Source of the DNA: Intoshia linei
Lineage: Eukaryota; Orthonectida; Rhopaluridae
Direction of reading: 5' to 3'
Assembly: GCA_001642005.1 (NCBI GenBank)
Contig: LWCA01000340.1
Span: 1-31,707, forward strand
Length of the DNA: 31,707 nt
Under the pieces are notes generated by a model, which saw only the letters and a program-made list of their open reading frames with translations, did no database searches and had not been told where the DNA came from. A program made the translations under genes and the position numbers. This document shows, piece after piece, positions 19,424 to 28,233 of this stretch; within the stretch, counting starts at the first letter, position 1, and every line of letters starts with the position of its first letter.

Positions 19424-20884
19424 ATGAAACAGTCTCATAACTTGAAAGAAAACTGTCAAAAGTCTCAAATCCCTCAAAAACTTCAAATCATTAAAAAAAA
19501 CCAAAAAGAAAAACCAGAAAAAAATGAAAACACAAAAATACCACTACTAATTAATAAAAACATTGTAACAAACATTAAAAAAACAATTGAAAAAATGAAC
19601 AACAACTTAGAATACAGCTTACCAACAATCCAAAAAATTTTAAACAATGTAGAAAAAAATGAACCAAGATTTGTTCAAATACAAACACAAATAAAAACGG
19701 AAAAAACGAAAAATTTAGAACCGACAAGCTTGGAAAATATTCAAAATTTAATAAAACCTCACCCTTGCATTGAATCCATATCAGAAAATAATTTTTACAT
19801 GATAATATATTTGAACCAAATGGGAGTATTTAATGTAATTGATAATGAAAATACATCAATAGGTTATGCATCATTAAAATTGAATGAAAGTCGAAAAAGA
19901 TCAATGTCACTATGGGTAGAATTTGTGACCGCATCGGGATATCTTTCTGCAAGCAAACTACGCTATAGATTTAGAAAACTCGTTAAAGAATCAATTGAAT
20001 CTTTACATTTAGGAAAAAGTGTAGAACTGGACCCTGCAAGAAATGATGTGTACTTAATAATTGAAAAAAAAATTACGTTTCACTTAGTATTAGGCTTCAA
20101 ATGTAACAACATGTGGCCATTGAGCGCTATGGATTGGGCATACAATTCTATTTTTAAAAATGTCAATTCAATGAATTATATGACTGATTTCAACTGCTCT
20201 GAACATTTTAACGAATTTAAGACGAAAGACGTAAAAGATTATAAAAACTGTCAAAAAACATTTAATTGGATAAATTCTGATATAGTCAATTCTGTACAAC
20301 GACACGGGTTTGATTTAATTAGCAAAGAAAATTTGATATCTTTCCACGTAAATAGAGTCAAATGTGAAAATTTACAAACACAAAACAAGTATAACTCAAT
20401 AAACGGATCAAGCATGATGAATGATAGTGATGATTGGTTTATAGACTTTAGGGTAGCTGAAATCAAATTAATCAACAGTGGAGTCGAGAAGCAAAATCTT
20501 TGCTATCAATTGTTAAAAATTTTAATTGGTAACGCAATACATCTACAACAACATCAAAATAAAACTGAAACCATTATATCAAACACTTACCATTTAATTG
20601 AATATTTTATTCAATATCAATTACGACATTTTGTCATATTAGAATGTTTGAAGCATTCACATGATACAGATTGGTCATATCAACAACTTGGGTTTAGAAT
20701 TAATGGCGTTTTACTTCAAATTATTAATCATATTCAAAATAAAAAATATTGTCATACTTTTATTAATAAACTCAACGGATCTTTATTATATTGCAATAAA
20801 AATTATTCTCATTTTGATGAACGAAATTATCAGCAAATGTCAAATATTATTTGGAAAATTTTAAGAAAGTTGATTATAGGTTAA
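19424..20884 (+). CDS. MAB-21 family protein (Mab21-like)
   Basis: MAB-21 proteins act in patterning, eye and neural development and have a nucleotidyltransferase (cGAS-like) fold with no established catalysis. The start is the first ATG after in-frame stops, giving 486 residues; MAB21L1/2 have 359. Residues about 1-75 are a Lys/Asn/Gln-rich extension of low complexity. Homology starts around the NVEKNEPRF segment (family EVEVQEPRF). It is strongest at YLNQMGVFNVID and RKRSMSLWVEFVTASGYLSA, almost identical to MAB21L1. The later part keeps a FKCNNMWPLSAMDW block, GFDLISKEN, DTDWSYQQLGFRINGVLLQII and a Cys-rich NKKYCHTFINKLN. The protein ends about six residues earlier than MAB21L1. The gene is intronless, as is common in this family, with AATAAA 10 bases after the stop. 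About 20 extra residues lie between PRF and YLNQMG. Identification is firm; one-to-one orthology with L1, L2 or L3 is not decided. Confidence 0.95.
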   Translation: MKQSHNLKENCQKSQIPQKLQIIKKNQKEKPEKNENTKIPLLINKNIVTNIKKTIEKMNNNLEYSLPTIQKILNNVEKNEPRFVQIQTQIKTEKTKNLEPTSLENIQNLIKPHPCIESISENNFYMIIYLNQMGVFNVIDNENTSIGYASLKLNESRKRSMSLWVEFVTASGYLSASKLRYRFRKLVKESIESLHLGKSVELDPARNDVYLIIEKKITFHLVLGFKCNNMWPLSAMDWAYNSIFKNVNSMNYMTDFNCSEHFNEFKTKDVKDYKNCQKTFNWINSDIVNSVQRHGFDLISKENLISFHVNRVKCENLQTQNKYNSINGSSMMNDSDDWFIDFRVAEIKLINSGVEKQNLCYQLLKILIGNAIHLQQHQNKTETIISNTYHLIEYFIQYQLRHFVILECLKHSHDTDWSYQQLGFRINGVLLQIINHIQNKKYCHTFINKLNGSLLYCNKNYSHFDERNYQQMSNIIWKILRKLIIG

Positions 20885-21729
20885 TTGTTATAATAAATAT
20901 TAATTATTAAATGTATAAGAAATTAGTATAATGCGCTTTTCATGAAAGTATAAGATGATGAAAATAACCCAAAACAAAACATTATTTATAAAATTCTACC
21001 ATCATTTTTAATGGGTATTCTTAAAAACCTACGATACTCTCTTAAATTCTTAAACATTTTATATTATTTATATGACATAGATTGATATAGTATTATTAGT
21101 AATAATAATAGTAATAAAGTTACATAATTTTTTTATTTTATAGGTTAAAAAAAACCGCCCTAATGATGACGAATAAAAATTTTCGGTTTAAAATTTATTC
21201 CGAATAAACTAAAAGTGATAGTACGTATTTTTCTGGCCACTTTAACTATTACGCTTAAAATTTTCATTGTTTCTAAGCGTTAAAGCTCATGTAATTATAA
21301 AATGTCATTTTGGGTTGTGGTGTGCAACTATATAACTAATATATAATCAAATATTTTTTCTCATTGCGTAGCCCTTCAAGATGTTTCTAAAAATATTTTA
21401 ATCGGACAAAACTTGCCTAGTAAAATAAAAGAAATAGAAATAAAATGAAAACTAAATATACATAAAATTAAATTAAATTATATTTTAAATATATTCTAAC
21501 ATTTTTGTAAGAATTTGAATAATGACATTTGAGGGGGGGTAAATATTAACTGATTTCATTTTTTTTGGCTAATAAATGCTTAAAATCAAAAAAGACATCC
21601 ACATTTAAAATGTGTTTTTCTAATAAAAAACAGTGGACATCCTGATGCTTAGTATGAAAACAGATTAGAAATCGATGAAACTCTGAAATCTTAAGATATG
21701 CAATGCATAAAGATAATAAGTATAATTAT
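20885..21729. other. Spacer between mab-21 and composite MITE
   Basis: No confident gene. A frame around 21372-21449 (ALQDVSKNILIGQNLPSKIK) follows a GCGTAG acceptor and reads as protein-like for 25 codons, but I cannot tie it to the HtrA domain downstream. This is where the missing HtrA 5' exons would be expected. Confidence 0.4.
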
Positions 21730-22457
21730 TAGGGGTGTGAATGATACACAATTATCAAAAAATTATATATTAAAGATTAAAAAAAACCCCGGGACAAAGC
21801 ACTTTAAAATATGAATAATGAGCAAAATTTAATTTATTTTGTATAGTAAATTTCATAATAATAATAATTTCCATAACAATTAATTTTCAATTTATATTTT
21901 TTTATATTTATTTAGTTTTCTCATTGAAATCGGTTTTTTTATCAATTCGGCGTTCATGATTCGCTAGACCAGTGGTTCTTAACCTTTTTTGACCTATACA
22001 CCCTCAAATATTGATCTTAATGAAATCTGAAAATATATCACCTATTGATATTTTTAATCAAATTATTGACGACAAAATCATAAATTAATGCTCTACTCAA
22101 AACAAAAAAAACAACCACGTAATGTACACTTTGCAACGAAGCTCTNATAGTAATATATATTTTCATAACAATTAATTTTAAATTTATATTTTTTTTATAT
22201 TTATTTAGTTTTCTCATTGAAATCGGTTTTTTTATCAATTCGGCGTTTATTATTCGCTAAACGATAATTTTGCGCATCTTTATAGCTATTTTCATATATT
22301 AGTTACTGTGAGCGATATATTGTTCAAAACTTTAAAGGCGATGCCCCAGGGTTTTTTTAACAGTTGAGATGTAAGATTGGGTGCAAATTAAATATTTTCA
22401 AAATGTTCATATGGTGGAAGGGTGTACTTTTGATATAAAAATTCGTTCACACCCCTA
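21730..22457. mobile_element. Composite hAT MITE with internal duplication
   Basis: The outer ends are TAGGGGTGTGAATG and GTTCACACCCCTA, the same termini as at 5261-5663 and 16950. Compared with 16950, about 67 bases near the left end are missing between two GAATG repeats. A ~100-bp stretch (about 21864-21968) recurs at about 22155-22260 with only a few differences. Between the two lie a hAT end (21970) and a single N (22146). The 8-mers flanking the whole (ATAATTAT, ATATCAGT) do not match, so the two ends may come from different copies. Confidence 0.7.
21970..22145 (+). mobile_element. Nested hAT end inside the MITE
   Basis: CAGTGGTTCTTAACCTTTTT is a textbook Buster/Charlie-like hAT left end, inserted after CGCTAGAC (TA in the centre). 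Sequence similar in style to the remnant at 4031 follows (TACACCCTC, TATCACCTATTG) until the N at 22146. The right end is not seen. Confidence 0.6.
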
Positions 22458-22643
22458 ATATCAGTACAATAGAAATGTGGTGAATATTACTACTATAACG
22501 AGATTATCGCCTCCAAAAGTATTTTAATGGGTTTTGTCGTTGATGTACTCCAAATCTAATTATTCAAATACAAAATTTAACTCAAGTTTAATTCGAAACA
22601 TACAATACCATCCATGTAACAATTGAATAGTTTTTATATTTAG

Positions 22644-23282
22644 ATTGGAAATTCCGGTGGACCTTTAATTGACATGGTAATATTAAATGATTAATAAATT
22701 GAAAAAATGTATTAGTTTGGAGAAGTCATAGGATTAAATGCATTGAATCTACACCCTGGATTTTCATTCGCAATACCTGCCAACAAAATTAAAAAAATAA
22801 TGTCAACATTAAAAAAAAATAAAATAAATTGTATTACAATGAAGAAAATACATGTATATTTAATTATATTTAGACAAACAAGTACCACGGCAGAATAAAG
22901 GAAACCAACCAATTACTATATCAAAAATCCCAAAATCAAAAGTAAATGTCGGTATAACACTATCCAATCTATCGGAACATTTAATGCATAGTGATTTGGA
23001 CGATTCAATAAATACTATTAATGTCGAGGATGGTGTAGTTGTATTGGAAGTTGAGCATGATTCTCCGGCTGATAAGTTTTATTTATTTGTGACTTTTTAA
23101 ATTTACAATGTAGGGCGGGGTTGAAACCGCAAGATGTAATTATTTCAATTAATTCTACAAATATCCGCAAAACCGGCGATTTACACCAATTTATCAAAAA
23201 GAAATTTACATTAAATTTGGATATTATTAGATTGGATAATAAAAAATTTGTTACACTCAAAAAAACCATTGTTCTTAATTAA
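22644..23282 (+). CDS. HtrA-like serine protease, 3' part (Ser motif and PDZ)
   Basis: HtrA proteases are trypsin-fold quality-control enzymes with a C-terminal PDZ domain. Exons are 22644-22676, 22716-22830, 22874-23075 and 23114-23282, separated by introns of 39, 43 and 38 nt; all phases agree. Exon 1 is IGNSGGPLIDM with the catalytic Ser in the GNSGGP motif. Exon 2 gives FGEVIGLNALNLHPGFSFAIP (family GEVIGINT...GISFAIP). Exons 3-4 encode the PDZ domain: VVVLEVEHDSPADKAGLKPQD, VIISIN and a closing strand, ending with a stop. An AATAAA lies about 45 bases downstream. The catalytic His and Asp exons are not found upstream, where the composite MITE and an N lie, so this is either a gene with missing or distant 5' exons or a truncated copy. 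It converges with the EGF gene, 292 bases apart. Confidence 0.8.
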
Positions 23283-23574
23283 AAATTATGATGGAAAATT
23301 TCTTAAGTATACCAAAATTATCCTATAATAAAATGTTCTATTAATATTCCAATTAGTGCAGTGTAAGTAGTATAAAAAAGCAATCTATAGAGGTTTCATT
23401 TTTTAAAAAATTTTTATAGGGCCTAAAATTTATATATGACCGGGCCTACTACTGGTTCTCCACGGCCAACCCAATGTTAAAAATTTTGCTAAAAACTGGT
23501 CTAATCAATTATAAAAATGTATATATAATTTCAAATTATTAAGGTCCGCTCTCGGTAGAGGTAGTGATAAATAT

Positions 23575-26500
23575 TTAATGTTTAAAACTGGCATTATATT
23601 TATAAACTGAGTAAACATAAATGATTATATTGAAAATGTTTAGTATAACCATAGAAACTACTAAACATATTGCATTTTGTTTTTGTTGTGATGTTAAACT
23701 GCTTTTATTACTTTTTATAATGTAAAATTGACATATATTTCCAGTAAATCCTTTTTCACATTGACAAGTAAATGTCTCATTTTTGAGTTGAATGCATTTT
23801 CCACCAAATAGGCAAGAATCTTTGGTACAGACATCTAAATAAATAATTTTAACAGGTGGTATAATTATTAGGGTGTTTCACATTTTCTTTATGTTTGTAT
23901 ATGGAATTCAATGGTCAAAAAAGTTTTCATTAAAATTTAGTTTTGAATTGGGCACAGCATTTTTAATATTCTCATAAACACATTATATTATAACGTATAA
24001 TGTTGCATAGAATGTGTACAACTGAAATGTACACATTATATAGGCAAGTCGTAGAAGTATACATTTCATGAATAAGTTGTAGAATGTGTAAAATTTTCAT
24101 TTATATTTTAATTTTGGGTTTTAGTAATTTTTTTGAAGCAAATTTAAAGGGGAGTTTTTAGTAAATTTTTTTTGAACCAAACTTAAAGACAACCTTAAAG
24201 TTTGGGTTAAAAAAAATCTTAAAAACCACCTTGAAAGTTTGGTTCAAAAAAAATTTATTATGTCTAAGAAACGCCCTTTAAAATAAATTAAATCCCTTTC
24301 ATTTCCTTTTTAGACATTTATATATATTAATATAATTATTATATATAGAATAAGCAAATATTACTTGTTTTCCATGATGTGTATGTATTGTTATATTTGG
24401 TGTGACCTTTACATTTGTATCCATTAATAATTTGATTTATGCATATTTGATCCTTGCATGGATTATGATATGAACAGTAATTACCTAAACATTGAACTGT
24501 ATTCTGTAATTAATTTTTAGTAAATTATTTCGCAATTTTGAAAACATGTCTACAACTCGCATTTGCCTATAACGCCATCCATTTTTATATAATTTATTTT
24601 ATTAACTGGGCCATGAAAAATTTTGAAATCAAAATTATGATTAGTACATTTATTATATTTATCTGGTTATGGTCAAAAAGCCAATTTATCTTTTTTTTTT
24701 AAAAATAAAATGAGTCTTAGAATTAATTCGTTATTGATTTCGTTAATTATTGATACATAATTAATATTTTTTATTATTTATTATGACAAAATAGGTTTTT
24801 ATAATTTTATTTTTTCTGGAATTTATGCTATTTATGCAAAATTTTTAATGAGTGTTTTTACTTTATTGTTAAGATTATACAACTCATTCTGTCTAATAAA
24901 TTATTGTTTTTACTTTAGTTTGTTCTTACTTTTAATATTATACACACATGTCTAATAAATTAAAAAAATGGGATAACAATTGTTTTTAAAATTCTTTACG
25001 CAAATATTAACAAATAAAAGATTAAGATGGAATAATTCAGTTTAAAATAAAAAGTAATGTGATATGATGGTTCCACCTGAAACAAATTTGGGAACCACTC
25101 GTTTAAAGGATTGATAATAGTTAATAGTAGAATTTTTGAGTTAGATTTTCAACGTGAATTTATTTTTTTTATATAGTAAAAATATGCCCTCGACTAAGCT
25201 AAGTGCTGTTTGTATGACGTACATAACAGTCAACCTACATTATAATTATAATGTACTTGAGACCTACTTGATATGCTATAGAATCCTCCTTTCCAAGAAA
25301 TTTTATTGTAGTAATTCTGATCGTATTTTTTTTTGTTTATAACATTGAAATTACAAATTGTTTCCAATACATTTTCTTTGGTGTATAAATACTGATTAAT
25401 TTGATCATTAAATAAGTTTTTAATTATAATTTGGTTCGATTCTTGTTGATATATATTCTATGAAAAATAATGATTTATATATAATCTATATAGTATTACT
25501 ACATTATATAATTCCAAAATGAAAAAAGTTACTTTATTAATTGTTTAAAATATATAATATTTTAATGAACCCAATCTATATTTTCGCAGTCAATGTTAAT
25601 TTGCGACCCATGATCTAATCACGCCTGAATTATATGATAGTCTGTATAGTTTTACTCTATGCTTTGAGTAGCGTAATCGGGTGTATAACTCATAAAATTT
25701 TTATTTAGAGCAGCGTTCCTCAACCTTTTTTAAATTTAGCACCCCCGTTAGCCAGATCAATTATTTCCAGCACCTCTGCAAAAATAAAAAAAGATACCTT
25801 AAAATTCAACTTAAAAATCGTATTTTATTGAGATTTAAAAAATCACTCTATCGAACATAATCAATAAATAAACATAGAAGCTGTATTTGATGAGATTTAT
25901 ATTATATATGATGTCAATTAAATTAATATTTTTCTGGAATATATAAAAACAACAAAACTATGTAATTAAAAAAATATTTTAATTTACATAATAAATTTGT
26001 GATGAATCATCACTAATGATATAATTAATGAGGTTTTTGTTGTTTTTTATCGTAAACAAGTTCATCATATCTGGTTTTGTTTGAGATAAACCAACTCTCA
26101 TATCATGTGACAATTTATCTCCCAATCTATATCTACTTTTCGATTTTTGATCATTAAGACTTAATGCGAAAATTCTCCATAAATGTATTTTCATTATTTG
26201 AATGTTTTTCTAGTCGTTTTAAGAGACAAGGTTTAAGATTTGAATTACACATTATAAAATGACAGTTCATGCATTGAGCTCTATCATTCTTCTCAGTTTC
26301 TATAAGCCCAGTAATTCCATACTTTACGTATTCATTGTTCCATTTGTAAATTTTTTGCATATATCAATATACACTTATTTAAGTAATAAAATATGTTAAA
26401 TTAGATTTTTTTATTAACATTTTTTATTCAAATTTTAAAAAATAAGAATAGTTTTTCCATCACTCCTGAAATTAATTCTAGCACCCCTAAAGGTATTGCA

Positions 26501-27720
26501 TCAAAACATTTCAATATAAAGTACTCAAAATCACACCCATAAATAAATATCATATATAGTTACCGTTATGTGTTGTCGTTAAGACTTTATATTATATTAT
26601 ATAACTTTATATAAAAAAATTTACCGCACAAACATAATGATAATGAGTAATTTGGGATGTCTGTATTTTAAAAATTATAAAAGATTTCTTCTGAAATTTT
26701 AAAATTTGTTGAATTTTATATTGTGTCAAATTTATAGTATCAGTATATGTTGTTTTATTTGCATTTTCAAATGCATAGAAATCACCGGTTGCATTGATAT
26801 TTCCATATTTATATGAATATTTTAAAGGTTTTTTAATTGTATCATTATAATTTATTATGTTTTCAGAAAGTTGAATTTGCATTTCTAAAATATAATTAAC
26901 TAAAACTTTAAATAAATATAAATGCTAATCTCACAAATAACATTTTATTTTCAGGTTCAACATAATAAATAGTCTTGTTGATATAAATATATAAATACCT
27001 GCAAATTTAGACAAAACTTTAATGTAAATTTCTAAAATGTAATTCAGTATAATAAATATAATGTTTTTTATAAATTATACCATTTTCATTTTGTATCAAA
27101 ATGAAATTTTTGTATATTTGAATATATTTAATTGAATTTTGAAAGAAAAGTCTAAGTAAATCATTGCTATCATTGGATTTTTTAATTTTTTCCATTTTCA
27201 CACATTTCAATTTGTGTTTTAGGTGAACAACTAAAAATGAAAATTAAATAATTTTATATTATATATCAGCGGTGTTTATCCTCGTGCCCTTGATGAAATT
27301 TATATTTATATGATAAAAAATTTTATTTTCACTATCAAATTTATTGTAATCTAAACTATAAATTCTTGCAGATTATAAATAATTTAAAAAATGTGCCCAT
27401 CCGTCAAAAAAGCTAAGAGTCTAGCAATATATTAACATAATATGAAATTATATCGATTCGAAACGATAAAAATTATAATAAAACATACCTTTTATTTTTT
27501 CGTATATAAACAAGTAATTTTCTGAGAACGTGTAATATTCATAAAAATTTTCATTCAAAAAAACTTTACTAAGCCATTTCCCTTTTATAAATTCACCGAA
27601 ACAAACCGATGAAGAAACAACAGTAGTATTGTAAATTGAATGATTAAGATACTTTCGATTAATATCACAAGACACTTTTAAAAATGATGTAAAAATAATA
27701 ACACTAATCACATTAATCAT
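23575..27720 (-). CDS. Single-pass membrane protein with EGF-like modules
   Basis: Five exons (27720-27489, 27230-27081, 26884-26625, 24503-24365, 23834-23575) join in phase to 346 residues. Residues 1-18 form a signal peptide (MINVISVIIFTSFLKVSC). Residues 19-210 are an ectodomain I do not recognise, with several N-glycosylation sequons (NHS, NTT, NAT, NKT, NLT) and few Cys. Residues 213-245 form an atypical Cys-rich EGF-like module (C224-x5-C230-x4-C235-x9-C245) lacking the final C-x-C part. Residues 263-295 are a complete EGF domain, C-x4-C-x5-C-x9-C-x-C-x8-C, with the CxCxxGFTGxxC signature. A 20-residue stalk, a transmembrane helix (about 316-338) and an 8-residue tail follow. A membrane-proximal EGF domain followed by one helix is the plan of EGF-receptor ligand precursors (neuregulin, TGF-alpha, Spitz, LIN-3), but the unknown ectodomain and tiny tail differ, so ligand function is only an idea. 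Intron 3 (2.1 kb) contains a hAT relic and a stem-loop repeat copy. Confidence 0.75.
24740..25238 (-). repeat. Copy 4 of dispersed stem-loop repeat, long form
   Basis: On the minus strand, 25238 to 25141 matches the hairpin and flank of the copies at 15462 and 30765. The match to 30765 continues through GAGTGGTTCCCAAATTTG (25115-25098) and AACCATCATATCACATTACT to AAATTCCAGAAAAAATAAAA near 24810. The two long copies are in opposite orientation about 5.5 kb apart. Within it an A/T-rich insertion of a few dozen bases (around 24880-25030) differs from the other copy. It lies in intron 3 of the EGF gene. Confidence 0.65.
25711..26500 (-). mobile_element. Buster-type hAT element relic
   Basis: The plus-strand left end CAGCGTTCCTCAACCTTTTT follows ATTTAGAG, with TA at positions 4-5 of the 8-mer. 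The other end is degenerate, near AGCACCCCTAAAGG at 26481-26494; no matching target duplication was found. Between the ends lie the two ends of a ZBED5-like transposase on the minus strand. Boundaries on the right are approximate. Confidence 0.65.
25979..26360 (-). pseudogene. ZBED5-like hAT transposase, internally deleted
   Basis: The 5' half (26360-26154) reads as the BED-finger start of ZBED5/Buster transposases: KYGITGLIETEKNDRAQC followed by MNCHFIMCNSNLKPCLLKRL. The CxxC pair is kept, but the family's KRHLxxKH is shortened to KRLEKH, losing one zinc-binding His. The other frame (26194-25979) is the C-terminal dimerisation end: KSKSRYRLGDKLSHDMRVGL followed by SQTKPDMMNL (family KTKxRNRLxxExDMRLxLxxxxPxI). 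The whole catalytic middle is missing and the frames do not join, so the relic is dead. Confidence 0.7.
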
Positions 27721-28233
27721 ATTATGATTTAAGAAATTAATTTATTTATAATTTAATGTAAAAAATTCAAACAAAGAAAGATTTAATATTTAATAATGAA
27801 AACTAAATTCGCTAATAATTGGTTAAATTAAATATATCAAATTGACCATCTTGCTAATATACTAAATTTAATGTTGTATATTGACGATAACTTTTACGTG
27901 ATAGATTATAGCTTGTATCAATATTTAATCCTCAATTTTTAATCCTCGAACCAATGATTTATAAAGAGTAATATTAATTGTAAATAAACAAATGCATAAA
28001 TCTGTAATCCCGACCAGACAAATCACACAAAATGGTCCTGTAAATCTATATATAATTATAAATGTATAAAATTAAACTTTTCATATTAGTCAAAATAATG
28101 CATTGATGTTGATCAGATTTATTACAAATACTAGCTGTTGTATAAAAAGTTAATATTTACTTTTCAATACTAAATTAATATTTATTATGCATTTCATTAA
28201 TTATTTAATTTAAATTGAAATAATTTTTACAAT
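27721..28233. promoter_or_regulatory. Shared upstream region of two divergent genes
   Basis: The 513-bp A/T-rich interval separates the start codons of the EGF-type membrane protein (minus) and the small secreted protein (plus), so it must hold both promoters unless transcription starts further away. No recognisable motif, repeat or palindrome stands out. Co-expression of two extracellular products is a possible consequence, not shown by sequence. Confidence 0.4.

Noticed and set aside
20251-20864. Open frames at 20251-20475 (-) and 20661-20864 (+)
   Set aside because: They are in alternative frames of the strongly conserved mab-21 coding sequence.
21250-21330. Frame with FLSVKAHVII, reminiscent of the HtrA catalytic-His motif TNAHVV
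   Set aside because: The Gly-Ser-Gly and Asn context is missing, no splice path reaches the Ser exon at 22644, and the match is too short to trust.
22038-22238. 66-codon minus-strand frame containing an undefined residue
   Set aside because: It spans the N at 22146 and repeat sequence on both sides, so it is a product of the join rather than a gene.
22478-22640. Frames NVVNITTITRLSPP and ETYNTIH just upstream of the HtrA Ser exon
   Set aside because: Neither gives the expected QTDAxIN sequence and the second has a stop immediately upstream with no acceptor between.
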